Origin: Psychrobacter sp. Pi2-52
GTDB lineage: Bacteria > Pseudomonadota > Gammaproteobacteria > Pseudomonadales > Moraxellaceae
Reading direction: 5' to 3'
DNA: 64,000 bases
NCBI RefSeq assembly: GCF_904846705.1
Contig: NZ_CAJHBS010000007.1
Span: 59,337-123,336 of the forward strand
Under the pieces are notes generated by a model, which made no database searches, had not been told where the DNA came from, and worked only from the letters and a program-made list of their open reading frames with translations. Within the stretch, counting starts at the first letter, position 1. Each line of letters opens with the position of its first letter. The position numbers and the translations under genes are program-made. Of this stretch, positions 25,769 through 34,696 are shown in pieces.

Positions 25769-27604
25769 ATGATAATAAAAAACGCCCTGTTAAAAGCTGT
25801 ATTGCTAACCATCACCGTCAGTTTGATACCGAGCAGTATCGCTGCACCTATCACGACGACCGCGCTTGGTCACAATAGTCCTACTAAGTACATCGATGCA
25901 CCTTACTTACCTTATGCCAATCCAAAAGCGCCATCAGGAGGTACGCTGTCTCTAGATGCTCGCGGTACGTTTAATAGCGCCAATAAATGGATGACCACAG
26001 GCGTCGCGATGATTGGCACAGACTATCTGTATGATACTTTGATGACTGGCTCATTAAATGAAGCATTTACCATGTATCCACAGCTGGCAAGTAAAGTGAC
26101 ATATGATCCAGATGATACCAGCTGGATTATCTATCATCTCAATCCTAATGCTCGTTTTTGGGATGGGTCGGGTGTGACCAGTCGCGATGTAAAAGCGACT
26201 TTTGAGGCGATATTGAACAAAGGCCCCATGTATATTCGCAGTTACCTAAGTGATATCAAAGACATTCAAATCATTAATGATCAACAAGTAAAGTTTGTCT
26301 TTGCCTCTGCTGAAAACAAAGAGATTTTACTGACTGTTGGCCAGTTCCCTATATTTGCCAAGTCTTCCATTGATGCCGATTTTGAGAAAATCAGTCTGTC
26401 ACCATTGATGGGTAGTGGTCCTTATAAGTTGGGACGCGTCGATGCTGGGCGTTCGGTAAGTTATATACGTGATCCCAATTATTGGGGTCGTGATTTGATG
26501 GTCAATCGTGGCCGCTACAACTTTGATATGATCAAGTTTGTTTATTATCAAAGTGATGAGATTGCCTTTGAGGGTTTTAAATCTGGTCAATACCGCTTTC
26601 GCCCCGAAAATAAAGCATCGAACTGGGTAACTGGGTATAATTTCCCTGCCGTAAAAGCAGGGCTTATCCAAAAAGAGACGATAACCAGTCAAAATCCAGT
26701 ACCGATGCAAGCGTTGGTGATGAATTTGCGTCGCCCAATCTTTCAAGATATCAAAGTTCGCCAAGCACTGACAGCTGCTTATGATTTTGAATGGATGAAT
26801 AAAACCCTATTTCACGGGCAATATGAGCGTTTGCAAAGCTTTTTTCATGGCTCAGAGCTCGCTGCAACGGGTACGCCATCTGATGTAGAAATGCAGGTAT
26901 TGACGCCGTTATTGTCTGAGCTCGAACCGATTCAACGCAAAGCAACATTAGCAGAATGGCAGCTACCCACCAGCGATGGTAATGGTTTTAATCGTCAAGG
27001 GTTATTAGAGGCGCGTAAGCTGTTATTAGAGGCTGGGTTTTATTATGAGGATATGAAACTATATCAACCTGATGGATCGCTTGCTCAGATTGAGATTTTG
27101 ATGACAGGCGAGACCATGGGCCGTGTATTGTTACCTTATATTCGCAATCTAAAACGCTTGGGATTTGATGCTACTTTGCGTCAAGTCGATGGGCCGCAAT
27201 ATTATGAGCGTATGCGCCGTTTTGATTATGACATGGTCGTGGACGTATTTGCTCAAAGCCTATCTCCTGGTGCTGAGCAAGCGGCATTTTGGGGTAGCGC
27301 TGCTGCTGACGAGCCTGGCAATCATAATAGTGCTGGTATCAAAAATGCTGCTGTCGATAAGGTCGTTGCTGCCCTTGGTAATGCCAAAAATCGTGACGAG
27401 ATTGTACTGTATACGCAGGTGCTAGATCGGTTGTTGCGCGCAGGTCATTATGTCGTACCGCTATACGGCAAGTCTGGCACCAATGTCGCCTATTGGGATC
27501 AGTATCGCCATACCGAAAAACTACCCACTAATGCTGTTGGTATCGATTACTGGTGGGTGGATAAAGAGGCAGAAGGGCGTATCAATAAGTATTTAAAGCA
27601 ATAG
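25769..27604 (+). CDS. yejA: Peptide ABC transporter substrate-binding protein, YejA-like
   Basis: Periplasmic family 5 solute-binding protein of a YejABEF-type peptide importer. From the ATG at 25769 the product has about 611 residues with a signal peptide ending near SIAAP. YejA-type features include HNSPTKYIDAPYLPYANPKAPSGG, GTFNSANKWMTTGVA, LMTGSLNEAFTMYPQLA, ARFWDGSGVTSRDVKATFEAI, DPNYWGRDLMVNRGRYNFD and ALTAAYDFEWMNKTLFHGQY. An upstream in-frame ATG at 25727 would put residues before the signal peptide and is less likely. The permeases and ATPase follow after gloB at 28792-32655. E. coli Yej imports the antibiotic microcin C; the natural cargo is presumably oligopeptides. Confidence 0.92.
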   Translation: MIIKNALLKAVLLTITVSLIPSSIAAPITTTALGHNSPTKYIDAPYLPYANPKAPSGGTLSLDARGTFNSANKWMTTGVAMIGTDYLYDTLMTGSLNEAFTMYPQLASKVTYDPDDTSWIIYHLNPNARFWDGSGVTSRDVKATFEAILNKGPMYIRSYLSDIKDIQIINDQQVKFVFASAENKEILLTVGQFPIFAKSSIDADFEKISLSPLMGSGPYKLGRVDAGRSVSYIRDPNYWGRDLMVNRGRYNFDMIKFVYYQSDEIAFEGFKSGQYRFRPENKASNWVTGYNFPAVKAGLIQKETITSQNPVPMQALVMNLRRPIFQDIKVRQALTAAYDFEWMNKTLFHGQYERLQSFFHGSELAATGTPSDVEMQVLTPLLSELEPIQRKATLAEWQLPTSDGNGFNRQGLLEARKLLLEAGFYYEDMKLYQPDGSLAQIEILMTGETMGRVLLPYIRNLKRLGFDATLRQVDGPQYYERMRRFDYDMVVDVFAQSLSPGAEQAAFWGSAAADEPGNHNSAGIKNAAVDKVVAALGNAKNRDEIVLYTQVLDRLLRAGHYVVPLYGKSGTNVAYWDQYRHTEKLPTNAVGIDYWWVDKEAEGRINKYLKQ

Positions 27605-27684
27605 ACAGTTTTTATTATAAAGTTTGACCCGATAACAACGGACAGCTAAGCCTATATGATATTGCTATCAAATAACAGTTAGAT

Positions 27685-27858
27685 TAGGGCGTGTCCTCAT
27701 TTTAGAAATGGTGATAAAAATGAGATAAATTGCCGTCAAACAAGGAAAATAGTGCAGATAATATCGAGATATTGACCAACTATTTGACGATGTTTGGCAA
27801 AATTTAGCTGTTTTTAGCCCATTTAGAGGACACTCGTTTGAATTGAGGACACGCCCTA
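27685..27858. mobile_element. MITE-like element, copy 1
   Basis: A 174-bp non-coding element with perfect 15-bp terminal inverted repeats, TAGGGCGTGTCCTCA at the left and TGAGGACACGCCCTA at the right. A second copy lies at 34410-34582 in the same orientation and is about 85-90% identical by eye. A flanking TA is consistent with a 2-bp target duplication, as in Tc/mariner-like (IS630) and some IS5-group elements. It holds no credible transposase and separates yejA from gloB. The parent element is not in the window. Confidence 0.82.
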
Positions 27859-27908
27859 GATAATTCAAAATAACACGTAACAAAAATAACTACCGGTAAG
27901 GATTTAAC

Positions 27909-28688
27909 ATGAGTATCCGTATTCACCCAATCAAGGCATTTAGCGATAACTATGTCTGGACATTGATCAATGAAAATAATAAGCAGGCGATTGTCATTGA
28001 TCCGGGTCAAGCCCAGCCGGTCATTGATTATCTAGAGACGCATGAGCTTGAGCTAACATCGATTTGGACGACTCACCATCATCATGATCATATCGGCGGC
28101 GTTGCAGAGTTGCAGGAGTCGTATCCGATGACTCATCTGGTTGCGCATAGTGAGCATGGAGTTGATGAAGATCAAACTATCAAAGACGGTAGCACGGTGA
28201 GCGCATGGGGCTGCTCTGCGCAAGTCTGGGATGTGTCAGGACATACTGCTAGCCATATGGCCTATATCTTAGATATCGATGGGCAAAAGCACTGCTTCTG
28301 CGGTGATACGTTGTTTAGTGCAGGTTGCGGGCGTGTTTTTACGGGTACGATTGAGCAACTACATGAGAGCTTTAAGCGTTTGAACGGCTTGCCTCATGAG
28401 GCACTACTGTATCCTGCACATGAATATACGGCCAGTAACCTACGTTTTGGTCTGTCTATTGAACCTGACAACGAAGCAATGCAACAAGCATTAGCACGAG
28501 CAGAGGCTCAAACTGAACAAGGCATGGCAACGCTACCAGTGACACTAGAGCATGAGCGCACGGTAAATGTGTTTTTACGTACACAAGAGCCGAGTGTAAT
28601 CGCAGGAGTTAAATCCAAAATGCCTATCGATGATGAGAAGTCGTTAACGGTATTTGCAGCGTTACGTGAGCTAAAAAATAACTTTTAA
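27909..28688 (+). CDS. gloB: Hydroxyacylglutathione hydrolase (glyoxalase II)
   Basis: Hydrolyses S-lactoylglutathione to lactate and glutathione, the second step of methylglyoxal detoxification. The 259-residue metallo-beta-lactamase-fold protein has the binuclear metal motif THHHHDH at 55-61. It also has the ligands in VSGHTASHMAY and FCGDTLFSAGCGRVF, and the C-terminal glutathione-site residues around YPAHEYTASNLRF and LRTQEPSV. It lies between yejA and yejB on the same strand with 103 bp to yejB, an unusual insertion into a transporter cluster. Confidence 0.97.
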   Translation: MSIRIHPIKAFSDNYVWTLINENNKQAIVIDPGQAQPVIDYLETHELELTSIWTTHHHHDHIGGVAELQESYPMTHLVAHSEHGVDEDQTIKDGSTVSAWGCSAQVWDVSGHTASHMAYILDIDGQKHCFCGDTLFSAGCGRVFTGTIEQLHESFKRLNGLPHEALLYPAHEYTASNLRFGLSIEPDNEAMQQALARAEAQTEQGMATLPVTLEHERTVNVFLRTQEPSVIAGVKSKMPIDDEKSLTVFAALRELKNNF

Positions 28689-28791
28689 AGTAAGTTTTTA
28701 ACAAATAGTTTGCTTTTAAGCACCTATTTAATACACCACAATTCGCTGCTGAACGTCATTGCTATCTCTCTTTATTTAGGAAGTCGCCATT

Positions 28792-29862
28792 ATGGGTCGT
28801 TATATCTTAAAAAGACTACTACTGATATTGCCGACACTATTTTTGATATTGCTTGCCAATTTTGTGATCGTACAGGCGGCACCGGGTGGGCCTGTTGAGC
28901 AGCAGCTGGCACTTATTGAGCAGGGCGCAAAAGATAATGCGCTTGGCGGTAATATTGGTGCGGGCAGTGCAGGTGGCAACGACAGTACTTATCAAGGCAC
29001 GCGTGGTCTCTCTGAGGAGATGGTCGCTGCGATCAATGCTCAATATGGCTTTGATAAATCCGCTCCAGAGCGATTTTGGCTCATGCTAAAGAACTACGCT
29101 CAGCTAGATTTTGGTGAGTCGTTTTTTAAAGGGCAGTCGGTGACCGATCTTATCATAGAGAAGCTGCCAGTCTCGATATCGCTTGGGCTGTGGAGTACGT
29201 TGCTCATCTATATGATCGCTATTCCGCTAGGCGTCTATAAAGCGATGCATCATGGCTCAGGCATTGATAAAGCCACTGCTATGCTGCTAGCGATCGGACA
29301 TGCAATACCTGTGTTTGTCTTCGCAGTGATTTTACTGGTTTTCTTTGCAGGTGGCAGCTATTGGAATATTTTTCCATTACAGGGACTGACGTCCGAAAAT
29401 TTTGATCAGCTAAGCGCGCTTGGTAAAGTAAAAGATTATTTTTGGCATTTGGCGTTACCGCTGCTGGCAAGTACTGTAGGCGGTTTTGCAGGTTTGACCT
29501 ATCTGACCAAATTCAGCTTTTTAGAGGAGCTGGGCAAACAGTATGTACTCACTGCTCGTGCTAAAGGCTTAGGTGAGCGTCAAGTACTATACGGACATGT
29601 TTTTCGCAATGCGATGTTGATTATTATCGCAGGTATTCCGGCCGCTATCGTTGGTATCTTCTTTGCCGGTAACTTTTTGATTGAAATTATCTTTAAACTT
29701 GATGGCCTCGGTTTACTAGGTTTTGAAGCCATTCAACAACGCGATTATCCAGTGACATTTGGCACACTATTTATCTTTACCTTAGTGGGGCTGCTACTGC
29801 AGTTAATCAGTGATTTGAGCTATCACTTAATCGATCCTCGTATTGACTTTGAGGGGCGCTAA
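28792..29862 (+). CDS. yejB: Peptide ABC transporter permease, YejB-like
   Basis: Inner-membrane permease of the YejABEF importer. The 356-residue product begins MGRYILKRLLLILPTLFLILLANFVIVQ, a typical first helix. A periplasmic loop with Gly/Asn-rich sequence (about 50-75) follows, then the binding-protein-dependent transport domain with LGLWSTLLIYMIAIPLGVYKA and GHAIPVFVFAV. The EAA-type coupling loop is YVLTARAKGLGERQVLYGHVFRNA. Its stop codon overlaps the yejE start by one base, indicating translational coupling. Confidence 0.95.
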   Translation: MGRYILKRLLLILPTLFLILLANFVIVQAAPGGPVEQQLALIEQGAKDNALGGNIGAGSAGGNDSTYQGTRGLSEEMVAAINAQYGFDKSAPERFWLMLKNYAQLDFGESFFKGQSVTDLIIEKLPVSISLGLWSTLLIYMIAIPLGVYKAMHHGSGIDKATAMLLAIGHAIPVFVFAVILLVFFAGGSYWNIFPLQGLTSENFDQLSALGKVKDYFWHLALPLLASTVGGFAGLTYLTKFSFLEELGKQYVLTARAKGLGERQVLYGHVFRNAMLIIIAGIPAAIVGIFFAGNFLIEIIFKLDGLGLLGFEAIQQRDYPVTFGTLFIFTLVGLLLQLISDLSYHLIDPRIDFEGR

Positions 29863-30974
29863 TGTCAAATAATCAACCTTCACCAAATCGCAGTACTATT
29901 AATAGCGAACCAGATAAAGCGCCAATGCCTGAGCAGCTATCTACCACAAAAAAGCAACGCTTGAACCCTATCTGGCAAGCACGACTCAATCGCTTTCGTC
30001 AAAATAGACTTGGGGTGATATCGCTGTTTGTTTTCGCAGTGATATTTGTTATTTGTATGGCAGCTAACGTCATTGCCAATGACAAACCTTTACTGGTTCA
30101 ATATCAAGGCGATTATTACTTTCCGGTATTAAAGGCCTATCCTGAAACAACGTTTGGCGGTGTATTTGAGACCGAAACCAATTATAAAGACCCTGCAGTG
30201 CAGTCGCTGATTGATGAGCAAGGGTTTTATATAATGCCGCCTATTCCGTTTGCCGACCAGACGCCCAACGTCGAGCTTGGTCTGCCTTATCCAGCAGCAC
30301 CCAATGCTCAGAACTGGCTTGGTACTGATGATATGGGACGTGATGTGCTGGCACGGATACTTTATGGTATGCGAGTGTCGTTACTGTTTGGTCTGGCCTT
30401 GACGCTTGCGGGTGCACTGATTGGGATTATCGTCGGTGCGGTACAAGGTTATTATGGCGGCTGGGTAGATCTGGCAGGGCAGCGATTTATGGAAGTATGG
30501 GGCGGTATGCCTCAGCTGTTTATGATTATTATTTTGGTCAGTCTGTTTAGTCCCAGCATTATTATGCTGTTCGCCATGATGCTACTGTTCGGTTGGATGG
30601 GTTTGGTCGGTTTGGTACGGGCAGAGTTCTTACGAGCCCGCAACTTTGACTATGTGCGAGCTGCACGCAATTTAGGTGTTTCGGACAGCCAAATCATGCT
30701 TAGACATATCTTACCCAATGCATTAGCTTCTAGTTTGTCGCAGTTGCCATTTATTCTAACGGCCAATATTATCGCTTTGACTGCGCTGGATTTCTTGGGA
30801 TATGGATTGCCACCTGGCTCGCCGTCTCTTGGTGAGCTAATGGTACAAGGGAAGAACAACCTTGATGCACCTTGGCTTGCCTTGTCAGGATTCTTTAGTT
30901 TGACCTTTATTTTGTCATTGCTCATCTTCGTCGGCGAAGCGCTGCGTGATGCATTTGATCCGAGGCGTTCTTAA
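29862..30974 (+). CDS. yejE: Peptide ABC transporter permease, YejE-like
   Basis: Second membrane subunit of the YejABEF importer, 370 residues. It has a cytoplasmic N-terminal tail of about 50 residues, then a membrane helix (RLGVISLFVFAVIFVICMAA) and a periplasmic loop to about 155. WLGTDDMGRDVLARILYGMRVSLLFG opens the permease domain, typical of OppC/DppC-class proteins, and the coupling loop is FDYVRAARNLGVSDSQIMLRHILPNAL. It starts within the yejB stop codon and ends one base before the yejF start. Confidence 0.95.
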   Translation: MSNNQPSPNRSTINSEPDKAPMPEQLSTTKKQRLNPIWQARLNRFRQNRLGVISLFVFAVIFVICMAANVIANDKPLLVQYQGDYYFPVLKAYPETTFGGVFETETNYKDPAVQSLIDEQGFYIMPPIPFADQTPNVELGLPYPAAPNAQNWLGTDDMGRDVLARILYGMRVSLLFGLALTLAGALIGIIVGAVQGYYGGWVDLAGQRFMEVWGGMPQLFMIIILVSLFSPSIIMLFAMMLLFGWMGLVGLVRAEFLRARNFDYVRAARNLGVSDSQIMLRHILPNALASSLSQLPFILTANIIALTALDFLGYGLPPGSPSLGELMVQGKNNLDAPWLALSGFFSLTFILSLLIFVGEALRDAFDPRRS

Positions 30975-30975
30975 T

Positions 30976-32655
30976 ATGACTAAAAATATTGTCGCCACTA
31001 AGCAAAACAGCGCACCAAGTCAAAGCCCTAATAGTGCACAAGATAAACTTATGCTAACTGTAGATAGATTAACTATCACGACGACTACAGGCATCCAGTT
31101 GGTCGGTGCGCTGTCTTATGAGTTAAGACAAGGGCAAACCTTGGCCATCGTTGGTGAGTCAGGCTCTGGCAAATCGATCGCCAGTCTTGCGCTACTAGGG
31201 CTGTTACCAGATAGCCTCACCGTTACTGGTGAGGTGCGGCTTGCAAGTACAACAGGCATGTCGACCTTGTCCATAGCGAATGATAAGGCGCGTAATGCCG
31301 CATTACGTGCTATTCGTGGACAGCGTATCGGTATGGTATTTCAAGAACCAATGACCGCACTAAATCCGTTGCATACAGTCGCTAAACAAATTGCTGAATC
31401 GTTGCGTCTAGTTGGCGTGCCTAAGAAGCAATGGCAAGAAACCAGCATTGCTTTGCTAAATGATGTCAATATTACAGATCCTGCTGACAAGTTGAACCGT
31501 TACCCACATGAGTTATCAGGCGGTCAGCGTCAGCGAGTAATGATTGCGATGGCATTGGCTCAGCAGCCTGATATTTTAATTGCTGATGAGCCAACGACTG
31601 CGCTCGATGTTACCTTGCAACATGAGATTTTAGCGCTACTAGATGATCTCAAAAGCAAGCACAATATGGCGATGATATTAATCAGTCATGATCTCAATCT
31701 GGTCAGGCGCTATAGTGATGAGGTCATCGTTATGCGCCAAGGTCAAACGATTGAGCAGGGTAAAACGTCTGTGGTATTTGATCAGCCTAAAGCTGATTAT
31801 ACTTGCACACTTATCAAGCAAGACTTTGGGCAGGCATTAGTCATAGAAGATGATAACGCAGATAAACAATCAAGCGTATTAGAAGTGAAGCGCCTTAATG
31901 TACAGTTCCCAATTGAAAAAGGTCTGTTTGGTGGTACCAAGCGCTGGTTCGATGCGGTCAAAGATGTCGATATGACACTGCAAAAAGGTCAGGCATTGGG
32001 TATCGTCGGTGAGTCTGGCTCTGGCAAAACCACCATTGCACTGGCGCTTAGCCAACTACTGAGCAATCAAGCACGTGTGAATGGGCAGATAGTGGTCAAT
32101 GATCAAGATATCTCAGCATTGTCCAAAAAAGCGCTACGTAACTTCCGCTCGCAGATACAGATGGTATTTCAAGATCCATTTGCCAGTATTAATCCGCGTA
32201 TGACGGTCATGCAAATCGTGGAAGAGGGGCTGCTGGTACAAGGCGTGGATAAAGTCGCCCGTCAGCAAGCGGTGTTAGATAGTCTTGCTACAGTACATTT
32301 GCCTTTAGCATTTGCGCAGCGTTATCCGCATGAGCTGTCAGGTGGTCAGCGTCAACGCGTGGCACTGGCGCGTGCCCTCATTATGAAACCAAGCTTACTT
32401 ATATTGGATGAGCCGACCTCTGCGCTAGATAGTACCACACAGGTAACAGTAGTTAGTTTATTACGTGAAATTCAAGAAAGACTACAAGTCAGCTATGTCT
32501 TTATCAGTCATGATCTCAAGGTAGTACGTGCACTGTGCCAGCATATCATGGTGTTAAAACAAGGGGGGTGTGTGGAATCTGGACGTACCGAAGATCTCTT
32601 TAATCACCCACAACATACTTACACTCAGCAACTGTTAAAGGCAAGTACTGACTAG
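30976..32655 (+). CDS. yejF: Dual ATPase of the Yej peptide importer
   Basis: A cytoplasmic ABC protein of about 559 residues with two nucleotide-binding domains in one chain. Domain 1 has Walker A VGESGSGKS, signature LSGGQRQR and Walker B DILIADEPTTALD. Domain 2 has VGESGSGKTT, a second LSGGQRQR and LLILDEPTSALD. Both domains are complete, so both sites should hydrolyse ATP. I start at the ATG at 30976, one base after the yejE stop, not at an upstream in-frame ATG inside yejE. It completes the yejBEF operon. Confidence 0.96.
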   Translation: MTKNIVATKQNSAPSQSPNSAQDKLMLTVDRLTITTTTGIQLVGALSYELRQGQTLAIVGESGSGKSIASLALLGLLPDSLTVTGEVRLASTTGMSTLSIANDKARNAALRAIRGQRIGMVFQEPMTALNPLHTVAKQIAESLRLVGVPKKQWQETSIALLNDVNITDPADKLNRYPHELSGGQRQRVMIAMALAQQPDILIADEPTTALDVTLQHEILALLDDLKSKHNMAMILISHDLNLVRRYSDEVIVMRQGQTIEQGKTSVVFDQPKADYTCTLIKQDFGQALVIEDDNADKQSSVLEVKRLNVQFPIEKGLFGGTKRWFDAVKDVDMTLQKGQALGIVGESGSGKTTIALALSQLLSNQARVNGQIVVNDQDISALSKKALRNFRSQIQMVFQDPFASINPRMTVMQIVEEGLLVQGVDKVARQQAVLDSLATVHLPLAFAQRYPHELSGGQRQRVALARALIMKPSLLILDEPTSALDSTTQVTVVSLLREIQERLQVSYVFISHDLKVVRALCQHIMVLKQGGCVESGRTEDLFNHPQHTYTQQLLKASTD

Positions 32656-32938
32656 TTTGAACGACTTACTGTAGTCACTGAGACTGATCAATCAAACTAA
32701 GCGACTAAATTAAGCGACCTAGTATAAAATTGACACATCACAGTTCATAATAATAGCGACATATTGAAAAAAGCAGTGGTACAATAATTTTAGAGAGCTG
32801 CCCATTTTATAATGCTGTGATGCGTATCTTTATACATTCTGGCGCTCGTAGATTAGTAATATTTAACTGGCTGGCAAAAACGGTCTTTAACGGTCTTTAT
32901 TGCAGTTAAAACCATCATTAAAAAGGATTTTTGTGCTC

Positions 32939-34231
32939 ATGAAAACACAAAACAGTATTACTAAATTGGTAAAGAACAACAGCTTGCAGCATGCTGGTTA
33001 TTTGGCTGTCGCTAAGACTCGGGCAAAGGTATTAAAAGCGGTATCTTATGTGATACCTATCAGAAGACCGATGCTCTTTGTCGGTGAGACTGCATGTGAT
33101 GAGCTGTGCGATATGCTTATCAATGAAGGCAATACCAATGTGTTTATTGTCACGGATGCAGTGCTCAACAAACTGGGCATACCAGCAAAAGTTACCGATT
33201 ATCTAGATGCGAAAAATATCAGTTATCACATCTATGACGGCATTACGCCAGATCCTACTTTTAAGGTAGTTGAAGAAGGGCTACGTCAGTCTATAGAAGC
33301 CAATTGTGACTCTATCGTAGCTATTGGTGGCGGCTCAGTGATCGATGCGGCCAAAATGATAGCCATGTCTCAAGGAAACAAATGCAAGCCCAAACAGCTG
33401 ATCGGTATTCTTAAAGCAAGAAAGCCTGCGACTCCGCTATACTGCGTACCAACGACGGCTGGCACGGGTTCAGAAGCGACACTTGGCGCAGTAGTATCGG
33501 ATGATAAAACGCATCAGAAAGCACTGTCTATCGATCCAAGAATGGTACCGCTAGCCGCAGCGATTGATCCAGTTATCATGAAAGGCATGCCAGCCCATAT
33601 TACAGCAGATACTGGTATTGATGTATTGACCCATGCACTAGAAGCATGGATGAGTGCCAATGCCAGCGTAGAGACAGATTACTATGCAGCCTCTGCCGTA
33701 AAATCTGTTATGCATTACCTACCACTAGCTTATAAAGACGGTGGCAATCTAAAAGCAAGAGAAGAGATGGGTATCGCCGCTCATTACGGCGGGATCGCCT
33801 TTAACAAAGCAGGTCTAGGTTATGTGCATGCTATTGCGCATCAGTTAGGCGCTTACTATAGTATTCCGCATGGCCGTGCTAATGCCATCGTGTTGCCTTA
33901 TGTGCTCGACGTCAATCGCAAAGCGAGCAAAAAAAGACTGGCTGCATTGGCGAAAAGAACCGGTATGGTACAGGATGGTCAAGCAGCCAATGGCGATAGT
34001 GAGATAGCAGATCACCTTATCACGCAAGTTAGAGACTTGATTGCAGATCTAAATATTGATCCGACTGTCAATGGTATGCAAACCAGCGACTTTAATGATA
34101 TTGCAAAGGCAGCTGCAAAAGAAGTCAGTGACACCTATGCTGTGCCAACCTATCTATCAGCAGCTGAAATCAAAGAAATTCTAACGAAGATTAAGCAGGC
34201 AAGTGACGAACGTGCTGACAAAGATAGCTAA
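32939..34231 (+). CDS. Iron-containing alcohol dehydrogenase
   Basis: A group III NAD(P)-dependent alcohol/aldehyde oxidoreductase of about 430 residues. It shows the nucleotide-binding SIVAIGGGSVIDAAKMIA, CVPTTAGTGSEATLGAV, ITADTGIDVLTHALEAW and the metal-binding histidines in GLGYVHAIAHQLGAYYSIPHGRANAIVLP. Metal ligands D, H, H, H are therefore all expected. The exact alcohol substrate cannot be read. Candidate starts are the ATG at 32939, a GTG at 32933 and a TTG at 32900; AAGGA at 32923-32927 suits the first two. It is monocistronic with a good terminator. Confidence 0.92.
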   Translation: MKTQNSITKLVKNNSLQHAGYLAVAKTRAKVLKAVSYVIPIRRPMLFVGETACDELCDMLINEGNTNVFIVTDAVLNKLGIPAKVTDYLDAKNISYHIYDGITPDPTFKVVEEGLRQSIEANCDSIVAIGGGSVIDAAKMIAMSQGNKCKPKQLIGILKARKPATPLYCVPTTAGTGSEATLGAVVSDDKTHQKALSIDPRMVPLAAAIDPVIMKGMPAHITADTGIDVLTHALEAWMSANASVETDYYAASAVKSVMHYLPLAYKDGGNLKAREEMGIAAHYGGIAFNKAGLGYVHAIAHQLGAYYSIPHGRANAIVLPYVLDVNRKASKKRLAALAKRTGMVQDGQAANGDSEIADHLITQVRDLIADLNIDPTVNGMQTSDFNDIAKAAAKEVSDTYAVPTYLSAAEIKEILTKIKQASDERADKDS

Positions 34232-34276
34232 AAATCTTCATAATCCTATGCTTACATTGATAACCTTACGATAAAT

Positions 34277-34312
34277 AAAAGCCCATTACTTTTTTAAGAA
34301 TGGGCTTTTTTA
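34277..34312 (+). terminator. Terminator of the iron alcohol dehydrogenase gene
   Basis: AAAAGCCCAT (34277-34286) pairs with ATGGGCTTTT (34300-34309), followed by further T, 46 bases after the stop. Confidence 0.88.
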
Positions 34313-34409
34313 ATGCATTGAGATAACAAAGCTTTCGTCTTATTTCTATAGTTAACTCATACTAAAATATATAATCGTTATCAAACAACCGTTTAATTTA
34401 TCTTGTGAT

Positions 34410-34582
34410 TAGGGCGTGTCTTCATTTTAAAAATGGTGATAAAAATGAGATAAATTGCAGTCAAACAAGGAAAATAGCTGACTAATATCGAGATATTAGT
34501 CAGCTATTTGACACCGTTTGGCAAGATTTAGCCATTTTTAACCCATTTAGATGACTATCGATTGAATTGAGGACACGCTCTA
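34410..34582. mobile_element. MITE-like element, copy 2
   Basis: A 173-bp relative of the element at 27685-27858, in the same orientation. Its left end is TAGGGCGTGTCTTCA and its right end TGAGGACACGCTCTA, each with one substitution from the copy 1 repeat. The middle holds a perfect 18-bp-arm dyad (34472-34489 and 34492-34509, two-base loop) that is imperfect in copy 1. It is non-coding, lies between the alcohol dehydrogenase terminator and msrAB, and looks older or more decayed at its ends than copy 1. Confidence 0.8.
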
Positions 34583-34696
34583 AACTCAGTTGATAAAAAA
34601 TATCTTAATAAACTGTAAATATATAACAGTATAGGAATGTTTCAGTGATACAAAAGCGTTAGGATATTTAAAGGACATTACGCTTAGGAGATTTTC

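Noticed and set aside
27668..27883. 71-codon minus-strand open frame across MITE copy 1
   Set aside because: It starts and ends outside the element, has no ribosome site, and the frame is not kept in copy 2. It is not a transposase remnant that I can recognise.
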